A stretch of DNA of 64,000 nt from Ruegeria sp. THAF57 (GCF_903914075.1 NZ_CAIWNQ010000002.1:62001-126000), one strand, 5' to 3'. Shown: positions 54,185 through 63,756, counted from the stretch's first letter. The notes: generated from the letters alone by a model not told the origin. A program made the numbers and translations.

Positions 54185-55213
54185 ATGACCGAAACCCAGT
54201 TCACACCGCGCGTGTTTTCCGGCATCCAGCCTTCGGGAAACCTGCACCTTGGTAACTATCTGGGTGCGCTCAAGCGTTTTGTGGATATGCAGGGCGAAGA
54301 TTACGAGACCATCTATTGCATGGTCGACCTGCACGCGATCACCGTCTGGCAAGACCCCGCCCGTCTGCGTGAAAAAACCCGCGAGGTTTGCGCCGGTTTC
54401 ATCGCTGCTGGTCTGGACCCGGAAAAATCCATCCTGTTCAACCAAAGCCAGGTGCCCGAGCACACGCAACTGGCGTGGATTTTCAACTGTATCGCCCGGA
54501 TGGGCTGGATGCAGCGGATGACACAGTTCAAGGACAAGGCGGGCAAGAACGCACAGAACGCCTCGCTTGGCCTGTTTGCATACCCGGCGCTGATGGCGGC
54601 GGATATCCTGACCTATCACGCGACCCATGTGCCTGTGGGTGAGGATCAGAAACAGCATCTGGAACTGACCCGCGACATCGCGATCAAGTTCAACCATGAC
54701 TATGGTGTCGAGTTCTTCCCAGTGACTGAACCCGTGATCGGTGGCCCCGCGCCGCGCGTGATGAACCTGCGGGACGGGTCGCGCAAGATGTCGTCCTCGG
54801 ACCCGTCGGACATGACGCGGATCAACATGACTGATGACGCGGACGCCATTGCCAAGAAAATCCGCAAGGCCAAGACGGACCCGGATGCCCTGCCCTCGGA
54901 AGTTGACGGCCTGTCGGAACGACCCGAAGCGCGCAATCTAGTGAATATCTACGCGGCCCTCAGCGACCAAACCGCCGAGCAGGTTCTGGCCGAGGTTGGC
55001 GGCAAGCAGTTCGGAGAATTCAAGCCCATGCTCGCGGAGTTGGCGGTGTCGAAACTGGCCCCGATCTCGTCCGAAATGGCCCGCCTGATGGGTGAAGAGG
55101 CCGAGATTGATCGCATTCTGGCCAATGGCGCGGAAAAAGCACGCGCGATTGCAGCCCCAATCCTGCAGCAGACCTACGACATCGTGGGCATGGTCGGCGC
55201 AAAACAGGGCTGA
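54185..55213 (+). CDS. trpS: Tryptophan--tRNA ligase
   Basis: A class Ic synthetase charging tRNA-Trp. It has 342 residues, the standard bacterial length. The HIGH motif is HLGN within [18 protein letters not shown] at about 15-28 (the family's G-x-x-P-T/S-G-x-x-H-L-G-N), and the KMSKS motif is KMSSSDPSD near 200-208. It is a single gene, 86 bases from the divergent rhomboid-like gene. Confidence 0.96.
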   Translation: MTETQFTPRVFSGIQPSGNLHLGNYLGALKRFVDMQGEDYETIYCMVDLHAITVWQDPARLREKTREVCAGFIAAGLDPEKSILFNQSQVPEHTQLAWIFNCIARMGWMQRMTQFKDKAGKNAQNASLGLFAYPALMAADILTYHATHVPVGEDQKQHLELTRDIAIKFNHDYGVEFFPVTEPVIGGPAPRVMNLRDGSRKMSSSDPSDMTRINMTDDADAIAKKIRKAKTDPDALPSEVDGLSERPEARNLVNIYAALSDQTAEQVLAEVGGKQFGEFKPMLAELAVSKLAPISSEMARLMGEEAEIDRILANGAEKARAIAAPILQQTYDIVGMVGAKQG

Positions 55214-55272
55214 TTGCGCTGGACGTTACCGTTGCGTCTTCCTAGGTTTGCCGCAAAGCTTGGGAGGGCGTC

Positions 55273-56136
55273 ATGGCAGTCGGCAAAAACATCCGTACCT
55301 ATTTCGAAGGTCAATGGCATGACGGGGACGCGCCGATCATGCGCGCGGCCGATCATGGTGCGTGGTTGGGATCGTCGGTTTTTGACGGGGCGCGGTATTT
55401 TGATGGGCTGGCACCCGACCTTACAGCCCATTGTGCCCGTGTGAACCGGTCAGCCGAGGCGCTGATGCTGACGCCGACGGTAACCACAGATCAGATGGTC
55501 GAAATCGTGCGCGAGGGTCTTGAAAGCTATGCGCCCGACTCTGCCGTCTATATCCGCCCGATGTACTGGGGCATCGACGGGGACGCGACTGCGATTGTGC
55601 CGCAGGAAAACAGCACCGGCTTTGCCATCTGTCTGGAAGAAATTCCAATGGCACCTGACACCGCCTCGGCCACGCTGGGGTACACGCGCTTCCGCCGCCC
55701 GGTTCTGGAATCGGCGGTGGTGAACGCCAAAGCGGGCTGCCTTTACCCCAACAATGCGCGGATGCTGCAAGAGGTCCGGTCCAAGGGCTTTGCAAATGCC
55801 CTGGTGGCTGACGCGCTTGGGCATGTGGCCGAAACCGCCACTGCCAATATCTTCATGGTTCGTGACGGCGAGGTCTTCACCCCCACCCCCAATGGTACCT
55901 TCCTGGCCGGGATCACGCGCGCGCGCCACATCGAAAACCTGCGTGCTGATGGTGTGACCGTGTACGAAGCCATCCTGACCTTCGATGATTTCCATAAGGC
56001 CGATGAAGTCTTCATGACCGGCAACATGAGCAAGATCACCCCGGTCACGGCGCTGGAGGATACGCAATATCAGGTCGGGCCCATCGCCCGACGTGCGCGC
56101 GAGCTGTATTGGGATTGGGCGGCCAGCACGCGTTAG
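55273..56136 (+). CDS. ilvE: Branched-chain amino acid aminotransferase (class IV)
   Basis: A PLP enzyme of fold type IV transaminating branched-chain amino acids. It has 287 residues. The Schiff-base lysine is Lys153 (NAKAGCLYPNNAR), and the C-terminal GNMSKITPV and FLAGITRARHI segments bind the PLP phosphate. It could instead be a D-amino acid or other class IV transaminase; the shorter length (IlvE usually has about 305) leaves some doubt. A GGGAGG ribosome site precedes the ATG. No ilv genes are adjacent. Confidence 0.85.
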   Translation: MAVGKNIRTYFEGQWHDGDAPIMRAADHGAWLGSSVFDGARYFDGLAPDLTAHCARVNRSAEALMLTPTVTTDQMVEIVREGLESYAPDSAVYIRPMYWGIDGDATAIVPQENSTGFAICLEEIPMAPDTASATLGYTRFRRPVLESAVVNAKAGCLYPNNARMLQEVRSKGFANALVADALGHVAETATANIFMVRDGEVFTPTPNGTFLAGITRARHIENLRADGVTVYEAILTFDDFHKADEVFMTGNMSKITPVTALEDTQYQVGPIARRARELYWDWAASTR

Positions 56137-56196
56137 GCATCGGTTGCCAGCGCGCATCAGGTCGGGCATGATCGCCCGAAATGAATGAGGACACCC

Positions 56197-56652
56197 ATGC
56201 GTAAGTTCCTGGTCGTATTGGATGACAGCCGCGAATGCCTGAACGCGATGCGGTTTGCAGCGATGCGTGCGGCCCATACGGGCGGCGGTGTAACGATCCT
56301 GTCGGTCATTCCCCCCGATGAATTCAACCATTGGATCGGAGTGGCCGAGGTAATGCGCGAGGAAGCCCGCGAACGTATCCACGCCCATTATGAAGTTTTC
56401 GCCAAATGGATGCGCGACAAACAGGGCGTCGACCCGGAGTTGGCCATTCGCGAAGGCGAACCGGTGGCGCAGATCATAGAACACGTGCAGTCCGACCCCG
56501 AGATCGGCGTGCTGGTGCTGGGCGCTGGTGTCGAAAAGAAAGGCCCCGGGCCTTTGGTAACCCAACTCACCAAGAATTCTGGCAGTATGCCCATTCCGAT
56601 CACGATTGTTCCCGGCGATCTGAGCAAGGAAAAGCTGGAAGAAATCACCTGA
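56197..56652 (+). CDS. Universal stress protein (UspA family)
   Basis: A 151-residue single Usp domain. It opens with FLVVLDDSRECLNAMRFAAM, the beta1-helix1 segment, and carries the nucleotide-loop region VLVLGAGVEKKGPGPLVTQL near 102-121. That region departs from the ATP-binding G-x2-G-x9-G-S/T consensus, so ATP binding is uncertain. The ATG at 56197 is preceded by a GAGGA ribosome site; an ATG four codons earlier is less well placed. The DsbA-family gene starts nine bases after its stop. Confidence 0.88.
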   Translation: MRKFLVVLDDSRECLNAMRFAAMRAAHTGGGVTILSVIPPDEFNHWIGVAEVMREEARERIHAHYEVFAKWMRDKQGVDPELAIREGEPVAQIIEHVQSDPEIGVLVLGAGVEKKGPGPLVTQLTKNSGSMPIPITIVPGDLSKEKLEEIT

Positions 56653-56661
56653 GGCCTAACC

Positions 56662-57255
56662 ATGCCGCATAGCATTCAGTTCTGGTTCGAATACGCTTCG
56701 ACCTATTCTTACCTCTGTGCGATGCGTGTCGAGGACGTCGCGACCAACCACGGGGTCACCGTCGAATGGCAGCCGTTTCTGCTGGGGCCAATTTTCGCGT
56801 CGCAGGGGTGGGATAATTCTCCGTTCAACCTGTACCCGGCCAAGGGCCGCTACATGTGGCGTGACATGGAACGACTGACGGCGCAGCGAAACTTGCCCTT
56901 CCAACGACCCGATCCATTTCCACAAAACGGCTTGAAGGCGGCACGGCTTACGTTGGCCATCGAAGATCACGCGCAAAGGGCTGCGCTCAGCCGCGCGGTG
57001 TATTCGGCAGAGTTTGCAAACGGGCAAAACATCGCGGACGACGCTGTATTGCGCGCATGCCTTGCCGAAACCGGATTATCGCAGGACCTGCTCGACAAGA
57101 CGCAGGACCCCGCAGTCAAGGCGGCGCTTATAACACAGACAAAAACGGCACAGGATAATGGGCTGTTTGGCGCTCCCAGCTTTCTGGTGGGCGGGGAACT
57201 GTTTTGGGGGGATGATCGGTTGGAGGATGCGGTCAGGTTTGCTGCTGCAATTTAG
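56662..57255 (+). CDS. DsbA-family protein, 2-hydroxychromene-2-carboxylate isomerase-like
   Basis: A 197-residue thioredoxin-fold protein of the kappa GST/HCCA isomerase group. It begins with IQFWFEYASTYSYLCAMR, where the S-x-Y-S replaces the CxxC of DsbA, so it should bind glutathione rather than act as a disulfide oxidase. The later FGAPSFLVGGELFWGDDRLED segment is diagnostic. It probably forms a unit with the upstream Usp gene (nine-base gap). Naphthalene-type catabolic genes are absent, so the natural substrate is unknown. Confidence 0.87.
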   Translation: MPHSIQFWFEYASTYSYLCAMRVEDVATNHGVTVEWQPFLLGPIFASQGWDNSPFNLYPAKGRYMWRDMERLTAQRNLPFQRPDPFPQNGLKAARLTLAIEDHAQRAALSRAVYSAEFANGQNIADDAVLRACLAETGLSQDLLDKTQDPAVKAALITQTKTAQDNGLFGAPSFLVGGELFWGDDRLEDAVRFAAAI

Positions 57256-57269
57256 AACGGTTCCAAATC

Positions 57270-57298
57270 TTGACTTCCTGCGCGCGGACCCGCATATC
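57270..57298 (+). promoter_or_regulatory. Candidate promoter of nfu-tsaB-rimI
   Basis: TTGACT at 57270-57275, a 17-base spacer and CATATC at 57293-57298. The -35 matches five of six consensus bases. Predicted transcription start is about 57305, 20 bases before the nfu ATG. Confidence 0.45.
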
Positions 57299-57324
57299 AT
57301 GAGCAACGAAAACGGAGCCGCGCC

Positions 57325-57888
57325 ATGTTCATCCAGACAGAATCCACGCCGAACCCTGCAACGCTGAAATTCCTGCCCGGCCAGACCGTGCTGGAGGTTG
57401 GCACCGCAGACTTTCCAACAGCGGAAGCGGCAGAAAAATCGCCTCTGGCGAGCCGTATCTTTACCGTTGATGGCGTGACCGGCGTTTTCTTTGGCAACGA
57501 TTTCGTGACCGTCACCAAATCGGATGACGTGCAGTGGGATCATATCAAACCGGCCATTCTTGGCGCGGTCATGCAGCACTATCAATCCGGCCAGCCGGTC
57601 ATGGCGTCGGACGCGGCCACAGCTTCTGGCCATGCAGAACACACCGGTGAAGATGCTGAGGTTGTGAACCAGATCAAAGACCTTCTGGACAGCCGCGTTC
57701 GGCCTGCCGTCGCGCAGGATGGGGGCGACATTACCTTCCACGGATTTGACCGGGGCGTTGTCTATCTGCACATGCAAGGCGCCTGCGCGGGCTGCCCATC
57801 CTCGACTTTGACGTTGAAAATGGGGATCGAGAACCTTCTGCGCCACTACATTCCCGAAGTGACCGAGGTTCGCCCAGTTGCCGTCTGA
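57325..57888 (+). CDS. NifU family Fe-S scaffold protein (Nfu type)
   Basis: Carries and delivers Fe-S clusters. It has 187 residues, with an N-terminal Nfu domain at about 1-88 (MFIQTESTPNPATLKF, hallmark of alphaproteobacterial and mitochondrial Nfu1), and a C-terminal NifU-like domain at about 110-185 with the cluster-binding Cys154-x-x-Cys157 (CAGC). The tsaB frame begins inside its last codons. The pairing nfu-tsaB-rimI is common in Rhodobacteraceae. Confidence 0.94.
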   Translation: MFIQTESTPNPATLKFLPGQTVLEVGTADFPTAEAAEKSPLASRIFTVDGVTGVFFGNDFVTVTKSDDVQWDHIKPAILGAVMQHYQSGQPVMASDAATASGHAEHTGEDAEVVNQIKDLLDSRVRPAVAQDGGDITFHGFDRGVVYLHMQGACAGCPSSTLTLKMGIENLLRHYIPEVTEVRPVAV

Positions 57889-58465
57889 ACCGGTTATTCT
57901 GGCTTTCGACACATCGGCCGCGCATTGCGCGGCCGCTTTGTTGCAGGGCGACCACATTGTCACGTCAAAGGTCGAGGCCATGACCCGCGGCCAGGCCGAA
58001 CGCCTCATGCCCTTACTGGAAGAGGGTCTTGCAGAAGCTGGGCGCACATGGAGTGATCTGTCCGCAATTGGCGTCGGGATCGGGCCGGGCAATTTCACTG
58101 GTATTCGTATTTCGGTTTCCGCTGCGCGCGGGCTAGCCCTTGGTCTTGGGGTTCCTGCAGTTGGTGTGTCGGGCTTCGAAGCACTGTCAGCGGATTTTCA
58201 GGACAGAATTCCAGCAATCCGCGCGCCGCGAGAGCAGGTATATATCTCGACCCCGGAAACCGGTCCCACACTACAAACTCTGGAATCCGCAGAATCACTT
58301 GGCCCGCTGGCCTTCAATGATGACGCCGATCAACAGGTCCGGGCCATCGCACGCATCGCGGCGCATCGGTGGCGAACTGTGACTGAACCTCCGGCACCTC
58401 TTTACATAAGGTCGGCCGATGCCGCCCCTTCACGGGACGTTCCACCGGCATTGCTGGACGAATGA
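57878..58465 (+). CDS. tsaB: tRNA threonylcarbamoyladenosine biosynthesis protein TsaB
   Basis: A subunit of the TsaBDE complex that makes t6A37 in tRNAs reading ANN codons. It has 195 residues of the ASKHA fold, starting VILAFDTSAAHCAAAL, with GIGPGNFTGIRI near 67-78, the family's central motif. It lacks the metal histidines of TsaD, as expected. The start is TTG at 57878, overlapping nfu by 11 bases, because no ATG or GTG precedes the first strand. It overlaps rimI by four bases. Confidence 0.93.
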   Translation: MPSEPVILAFDTSAAHCAAALLQGDHIVTSKVEAMTRGQAERLMPLLEEGLAEAGRTWSDLSAIGVGIGPGNFTGIRISVSAARGLALGLGVPAVGVSGFEALSADFQDRIPAIRAPREQVYISTPETGPTLQTLESAESLGPLAFNDDADQQVRAIARIAAHRWRTVTEPPAPLYIRSADAAPSRDVPPALLDE

Positions 58466-58875
58466 CACCGGAAGAACTGGCCGAAACTCATGCGGCAGCG
58501 TTCACGCAATCCCGCCCTTGGACGGCTGCAGAGTTCGCCGAATTACTGTCAAAACGGTTCACGCATGTCGTTGGAATTTCAAAATCTTTCGCTCTGTTTC
58601 AGGTGATCGCGGACGAAGCGGAATTGATCACCATTGCAACGCACCCCACACTTCAGCGTCAGGGGCTGGCAAAACTGCGTATGAACGAATGGCACACCAA
58701 AGCCAAAAATTTAGGCGCATCCCGTTCGTTTCTGGAAGTGGCCAAGAACAACTCTCCTGCGATTGCTCTATATGAACAGATTGGATACCGCCCCTGCGGG
58801 TTGCGCAAAGGGTATTACCAGCAGGAAAACAATAATAAAATTGATGCCGTTGTCATGGAATTCACCCTGACCTGA
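58462..58875 (+). CDS. rimI: Ribosomal-protein-alanine N-acetyltransferase-like GNAT protein
   Basis: Acetylates the N-terminal alanine of ribosomal protein S18 in relatives. It has 137 residues of GNAT fold. The acetyl-CoA loop is the Q/R-x-x-G-x-A type, RQGLAKLRM, near residues 71-79, and the late segment ALYEQIGYRPCGLRKGYY near 107-124 is typical of RimI. The ATGA overlap with tsaB supports the name, since tsaB-rimI is a widely conserved pair. Confidence 0.9.
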   Translation: MTPEELAETHAAAFTQSRPWTAAEFAELLSKRFTHVVGISKSFALFQVIADEAELITIATHPTLQRQGLAKLRMNEWHTKAKNLGASRSFLEVAKNNSPAIALYEQIGYRPCGLRKGYYQQENNNKIDAVVMEFTLT

Positions 58876-58896
58876 CATCGGGCAGCGAATTAATTC

Positions 58897-58923
58897 GACC
58901 AGATGGTCAAAAATCTGTTGACC
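58897..58923. promoter_or_regulatory. Tandem operator upstream of the BMP importer operon
   Basis: GACCA-GA-TGGTC (58897-58908) is a perfect dyad. It overlaps a second, GGTCAA-N7-TTGACC (58905-58923). Together they give three half-sites of TTGACC/GGTCAA in 27 bases, with the last TTGACC also a possible -35 box. This layout fits cooperative binding of a repressor, for example a GntR-type one. It lies about 110 bases before the transporter start codon. Confidence 0.5.
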
Positions 58924-59034
58924 GCGGCTGTTGCAAACGGCCTTAATTCCCGCCATCACAAGAGTTATGCTCGCTCATAGTGGGTGAACGGGGCTATTTT
59001 GGCTCCGACCGACAATAACAAACGGGAGTATGAA

Positions 59035-60033
59035 ATGAGCCTGATGAAATCCTTGATGGGCGCTGCCGCCGCCGTCGCTCTGACTGCGGGTGCCGCATTG
59101 GCCGAACCGGCCCTGATCTTTGACCTAGGTGGCAAGTTCGACAAATCGTTCAACGAAGCCGCACATAACGGCGCACAGCGTTGGGCCAACAAGACCGGCG
59201 GCACATACCGCGAGATTGAGCTTCAATCCGAAGCGCAGCGCGAGCAGGCACTGCGCCGCTTTGCCGAAGCAGGCGCGAACCCGATCATCACCATGGGCTT
59301 TGCGATGGCCGACCCGCTTGCCGCTGTTGCAGGCGACTATCCGGACACCAAGTTTGTTGCCGTTGACGTGAACTGGCTGGATGCACCGAATATTCGTCAG
59401 GTCAGCTTTGCTGAGCATGAAGGCTCCTATCTGGTTGGCATGATGGCGGCCATGGCGTCTGAATCCGGCACCGTTGGTTTCATCGGTGGCATGGATATCC
59501 CGCTGATCCGTCACTTTGGCTGCGGCTACGCGCAAGGTGCCAAGGCAGTGAACCCTGATATCGAAGTGGTTGCCAACATGACCGGCACCACCCCTGCCGC
59601 ATGGAATGACCCGGTGAAGGGCTCGGAACTGACCAAGGCGCAGATTAGCCAAGGCGCTGACGTGATCTACGCGGCTGCGGGTGGCACCGGCGTTGGCGTT
59701 CTGCAAACCGCCGCCGACGAAGGCATCCTGTCGATTGGCGTGGACAGCAACCAGAACCACCTGCACCCGGGCAAGGTTCTGACTTCGATGCTGAAACGTG
59801 TGGACGTTGCGGTTTATGACGCAATGACCGCAGGCGAAGACGTCGAAACCGGCGTGTTCACCATGGGTCTTGCCGAAGACGGTGTTGGTGTTGCCATGGA
59901 TGACAACAACAAGGAACTGGTCTCGGCACAGATGGCGGATGCCGTCGAGGCCGCACGCAAGGGCATCATTGATGGCGACATCAATGTGGTTGCGTACTAC
60001 GAGAACGACACCTGCCCGGCACTGCAGTTCTGA
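59035..60033 (+). CDS. BMP family ABC transporter substrate-binding protein
   Basis: The periplasmic receptor of a nucleoside-type importer (PnrA/BmpA family). It has 332 residues from the ATG at 59035, preceded by CGGGAG. A signal peptide ends near ALA-E at about residue 24; there is no lipobox. The start of the mature part, ALIFDLGGKFDKSFNEAAHNGA, and GFIGGMDIPLIRHFGCGYAQGAK near 140-165 are characteristic. Purine nucleosides are the likely ligands from family knowledge. A two-codon frame, ATGAAATGA, overlaps just upstream of the start. Confidence 0.93.
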   Translation: MSLMKSLMGAAAAVALTAGAALAEPALIFDLGGKFDKSFNEAAHNGAQRWANKTGGTYREIELQSEAQREQALRRFAEAGANPIITMGFAMADPLAAVAGDYPDTKFVAVDVNWLDAPNIRQVSFAEHEGSYLVGMMAAMASESGTVGFIGGMDIPLIRHFGCGYAQGAKAVNPDIEVVANMTGTTPAAWNDPVKGSELTKAQISQGADVIYAAAGGTGVGVLQTAADEGILSIGVDSNQNHLHPGKVLTSMLKRVDVAVYDAMTAGEDVETGVFTMGLAEDGVGVAMDDNNKELVSAQMADAVEAARKGIIDGDINVVAYYENDTCPALQF

Positions 60034-60120
60034 TATAGCCCGAGGCGGGGGCTGACCTCCGCCTCGCACCCACTTTGCCGCGTTGTGCATCGCGGCCTTT
60101 CGGCAACCCAAGGACAAGAC

Positions 60121-61650
60121 ATGACCGTCCCCGCCATTGAGCTCAAAGGGATTTCCAAAGCCTTTGGGCCGGTTCAGGCCAATAAAGACATCTCGATCAG
60201 CGTTGCCCCCGGTACGATCCATGGGATCATCGGTGAAAACGGTGCGGGCAAATCCACGCTGATGAGCATCCTCTACGGCTTTTACAAAGCCGATAAGGGC
60301 GAGATCTGGATCAACGGTACCAAAACCGACATCCCGGACAGTCAGGCAGCGATCGCAGCCGGCATCGGGATGGTGTTCCAGCATTTCAAGCTGGTGGAAA
60401 ACTTCACCGTTCTGGAAAACATCGTTCTGGGCGCCGAGGATGGCGGGCTGCTGGCCCCGTCGCTGTCAAAGGCGCGCAAGGAACTGAAAGCCCTTGAAGA
60501 AGAGTATGAGCTGTTCGTGGACCCTGACAAACGCATCGATGAGATTGGTGTGGGGATGCAGCAGCGTGTGGAAATCCTTAAGGCCCTGTACCGCCGGGCC
60601 GAAATTCTGATCCTGGATGAACCTACGGGTGTGTTGACGCCGGCCGAAGCGGATCAATTGTTCCGCATTCTGGACCGCCTGCGTGCCGAGGGTAAGACCA
60701 TTATCCTGATCACCCACAAGCTGCGCGAGATTATGGAGGCCACAGACACCGTTTCCGTGATGCGGCGCGGCCAGATGACGGCAACCGTCAAAACGGCCGA
60801 GACCAACCCACAGGAATTGGCCGAGCTGATGGTGGGCCGCAAGGTCCTGTTGCAGGTCGACAAGGTGCCCGCACAACCGGGCAAACCCATTCTGGAAATC
60901 GAAAACCTGCGGGTCGTCGATGAGGCCGGTGTCGAACGCGTCAAAGGCATTGATCTGACCGTACGCGCAGGCGAGATCGTGGGCATCGCGGGTGTCGCCG
61001 GAAATGGCCAGTCCGAGTTGCTGGAGGTATTGGGGGGAATGCGCCCCGGCCTTGGTTCGATCAAGCTGAATGGCTCTCCTCTGGCACTGAGTGGTGCTGG
61101 ATCGGACGGGCAGGCCCGGCGCGCGCAACACATCGCCCATGTGCCCGAGGACCGTCAGCGCGAAGGTCTGATCATGGACTTCCACGCGTGGGAAAACGTG
61201 GCGTTCGGCTATCACCGGGATCGCGCGTATAAGCGCGGCATCTTCATGGATAACGCCGCCCTGCGTGCAGACACTGAGCGTAAGATCGAAAAATTTGACG
61301 TCCGGCCGCCGGATGGGTGGCTGGCCGCCAAGAATTTCTCGGGTGGTAACCAGCAAAAGATCGTCGTCGCCCGCGAAATCGAGCGCAACCCCGACCTGTT
61401 ATTGGTCGGTCAGCCCACGCGAGGCGTGGATATCGGGGCGATCGAGTTCATTCACAAACAGATCGTTGCCCTGCGTGATCAGGGTAAGGCAATCCTGCTG
61501 GTTTCTGTCGAACTGGAAGAGATATTCTCGCTGTCCGACCGGATCGCGGTGATGTTCGACGGACATATCATGGGTGAGCGTCTGCCCCATGAAACGGACG
61601 AAAAAGAACTGGGCCTGCTGATGGCCGGTGTTGCGGGAGAGGCCGCGTAG
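60121..61650 (+). CDS. ABC transporter ATP-binding protein, nucleoside importer (two NBDs)
   Basis: The fused double-ATPase subunit of the importer, in the style of sugar importers such as RbsA. It has 509 residues from the ATG at 60121. NBD1 has Walker A GENGAGKST at 38-46 and a degenerate signature VGMQQRVEI. NBD2 has a degenerate P-loop GVAGNGQSE without the lysine, and an intact SGGNQQK signature. This asymmetry is normal in the family. The permease ATG follows one base after the stop. Confidence 0.94.
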   Translation: MTVPAIELKGISKAFGPVQANKDISISVAPGTIHGIIGENGAGKSTLMSILYGFYKADKGEIWINGTKTDIPDSQAAIAAGIGMVFQHFKLVENFTVLENIVLGAEDGGLLAPSLSKARKELKALEEEYELFVDPDKRIDEIGVGMQQRVEILKALYRRAEILILDEPTGVLTPAEADQLFRILDRLRAEGKTIILITHKLREIMEATDTVSVMRRGQMTATVKTAETNPQELAELMVGRKVLLQVDKVPAQPGKPILEIENLRVVDEAGVERVKGIDLTVRAGEIVGIAGVAGNGQSELLEVLGGMRPGLGSIKLNGSPLALSGAGSDGQARRAQHIAHVPEDRQREGLIMDFHAWENVAFGYHRDRAYKRGIFMDNAALRADTERKIEKFDVRPPDGWLAAKNFSGGNQQKIVVAREIERNPDLLLVGQPTRGVDIGAIEFIHKQIVALRDQGKAILLVSVELEEIFSLSDRIAVMFDGHIMGERLPHETDEKELGLLMAGVAGEAA

Positions 61651-61651
61651 T

Positions 61652-62746
61652 ATGGATAAAATGCCCAAATGGGCCGACGTCATTCTGATCCCGCTGATCA
61701 GTCTGATACTGGCCGCAATCCTGTCGGCGCTGGTCATCCTCGCCATCGGAGAAAACCCGGTCGAGGCTGTGAACCTAATGGTTACCGGCGCGCTGGGGTC
61801 CACTTATGGCTGGGGCTACACCCTGTACTACGCGACCAACTTCATGTTCACCGGGTTGGCGGTGGCCGTCGCCTTTCACGCCCGGATGTTCAATATCGGC
61901 GGCGAAGGGCAGGCTATGCTGGGCGGGCTGGGTGTTGCCATGGTCTGTCTGTATATTGACTGGCCACATTGGAGCATCGCTTTGCTGGCCGCATGTGTCG
62001 GCTCGGCGCTGTTTGGCGCGATGTGGGCTGCAATTCCGGCCTATCTGCAGGCAAAGCGTGGAAGCCATATCGTGATCACCACGATCATGTTTAATTTCAT
62101 CGCCGCCGCGTTTCTGAACTATATGCTGGTCAACGTGATGCGTCCGCAGGGCTCGCAAGATCCCGCGACGGCACGCTTCCCCGAAACTGTGCATCTGCCG
62201 ACTTTCCAGTCGATGTTCTCGACCGCCGAGAATGCCCTGTTCCGCGGAGCGCCTGCGAATATCTCGTTCTTTGTGGCTTTGCTGGCCTGTGTCGTGGTCT
62301 GGGCACTGATCTGGCGCACTCGGCTGGGGTACGAAATCCGCGCCTACGGCCATTCCGAAACCGGTGCCGTCTATGCCGGAATTTCACCCGTGCGTATCAC
62401 CATCATCGCGATGCTGATTTCGGGCGCGCTGGCCGGCATGATGGCCATCAACAACGTAATGGGCGAGGCCGAACGTCTGGTTCTGAACTCGACCGAGGGC
62501 GCAGGCTTCATCGGGATCGCTGTGGCCCTGATGGGTCGATCTCATCCGTTTGGCGTGTTCCTTGCTGCGCTCCTGTTCGGCTTTCTGTATCAGGGCGGCG
62601 CGGAACTGGCGTTGTGGACCTCGATCCCGCGCGAGCTGATTGTTGTTATCCAGGCCCTTGTGATCCTGTTCACCGGAGCACTGGACAACATGGTTCGGAT
62701 GCCGCTTGAAAAGCTGTTCCTCAGCCTGCGGAAAGGAGCGCAGTGA
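61652..62746 (+). CDS. ABC transporter permease, BMP-type importer, subunit 1
   Basis: The first of two paired membrane subunits. It has 364 residues with about nine to ten hydrophobic helices. The family's FNIGGEGQAMLGG segment is near 87-99, and the coupling region with IRAYGHSETGAVYAGISPVRI is near 228-250. The ATG at 61652 is preferred over an in-frame GTG eight codons earlier inside the ATPase gene. Its stop overlaps the next start in TGATG. Confidence 0.92.
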   Translation: MDKMPKWADVILIPLISLILAAILSALVILAIGENPVEAVNLMVTGALGSTYGWGYTLYYATNFMFTGLAVAVAFHARMFNIGGEGQAMLGGLGVAMVCLYIDWPHWSIALLAACVGSALFGAMWAAIPAYLQAKRGSHIVITTIMFNFIAAAFLNYMLVNVMRPQGSQDPATARFPETVHLPTFQSMFSTAENALFRGAPANISFFVALLACVVVWALIWRTRLGYEIRAYGHSETGAVYAGISPVRITIIAMLISGALAGMMAINNVMGEAERLVLNSTEGAGFIGIAVALMGRSHPFGVFLAALLFGFLYQGGAELALWTSIPRELIVVIQALVILFTGALDNMVRMPLEKLFLSLRKGAQ

Positions 62747-63714
62747 TGGAGTTCTTCGTAACGCTCATCCAGGTCCTCGATTCCACCATCCGTCTGGCGA
62801 CGCCCTTGCTGCTGGCATGTCTGGCAGGGCTTTATTCCGAGCGGGCGGGTATTTTTGACATCGGTCTGGAAGGCAAGATGCTGATGGCGGCCTTCTTCTC
62901 GGCTGCTGTGGCTGCTGTGACCGGTTCGGTCTGGCTGGGCCTTCTGGCAGGTATCGGGGCTTCGCTGATCCTGTCGGCGCTGCACGGCGTGGCATCTATC
63001 ACGTTCCGGGGCAATCAGCTTATTTCGGGGGTCGCCATCAACTTTCTGGCGTCGGGGCTGACTGTCCTGATCGCCCAAAGCTGGTTTCAGCAGGGCGGCC
63101 GCACCCCGTCGCTGTTTGGCGGCGGCCGTTTTGAGCCGATCAATTTCCCCTTCGCAGACGCCCTGAGCGGCGTTCCCATTATCGGACCTATCTATTCCGA
63201 ATTGCTGTCGGGGCACTCAATTCTTGTCTACGTCGCATTCCTGATGGTCCCTGCAACGTGGTGGATTCTGTATCGCACCCGATTTGGCCTCCGCCTGCGT
63301 GCTGTGGGCGAAAACCCTGCAGCGGTGGATACGGCCGGCGTTTCCGTTGTTGGCCTTCGATTCGCAGCCGTCGCGATCTGCGGCGTCTTGTGTGGTATTG
63401 CCGGAGCGTATCTGGCCACCGCCCTGCAGGCCGGGTTCGTCAAAGAGATGACAGCCGGGCGCGGCTTTATCGCACTGGCTGCGTTGATCTTTGCAAAATG
63501 GCGCCCGTGGCACGCGATGTGGGCCTGCCTGTTGTTCGGCCTGCTGCAGGCCGTGGCGTTGAGGTTCCAGAATATCGACCTTGGCGGAGTTGTCATTCCT
63601 GTGCAGGTCATGGACGCCCTGCCCTATATCCTGACCGTGGTCATTCTGGCCGGGTTTGTGGGCAAAGCAATCCCACCGCGCGCAGGTGGCGAGCCTTATG
63701 TGAAAGAGCGCTGA
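62746..63714 (+). CDS. ABC transporter permease, BMP-type importer, subunit 2
   Basis: The second membrane subunit. It has 322 residues and about nine to ten helices. It shares the pattern of subunit 1: SERAGIFDIGLEGKMLM near 27-43 and RLRAVGENPAAVDTAGVSVVGLRF near 184-207. The ATG overlaps the previous stop by one base; a GTG one codon earlier is possible. It completes a four-gene importer (receptor, ATPase, two permeases). In many roseobacters purine catabolism genes follow, but the window ends too soon to tell. Confidence 0.92.
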   Translation: MEFFVTLIQVLDSTIRLATPLLLACLAGLYSERAGIFDIGLEGKMLMAAFFSAAVAAVTGSVWLGLLAGIGASLILSALHGVASITFRGNQLISGVAINFLASGLTVLIAQSWFQQGGRTPSLFGGGRFEPINFPFADALSGVPIIGPIYSELLSGHSILVYVAFLMVPATWWILYRTRFGLRLRAVGENPAAVDTAGVSVVGLRFAAVAICGVLCGIAGAYLATALQAGFVKEMTAGRGFIALAALIFAKWRPWHAMWACLLFGLLQAVALRFQNIDLGGVVIPVQVMDALPYILTVVILAGFVGKAIPPRAGGEPYVKER

Positions 63715-63756
63715 TAAGTCCAGATATGGACATGTTTCAGTCCTGTTCGCTGCAGA

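Noticed and set aside
59125..60384. A 419-codon open frame antisense to the BMP receptor gene
   Set aside because: The same GC-bias shadow effect; the sense strand encodes a clear substrate-binding protein with a signal peptide and ribosome site.
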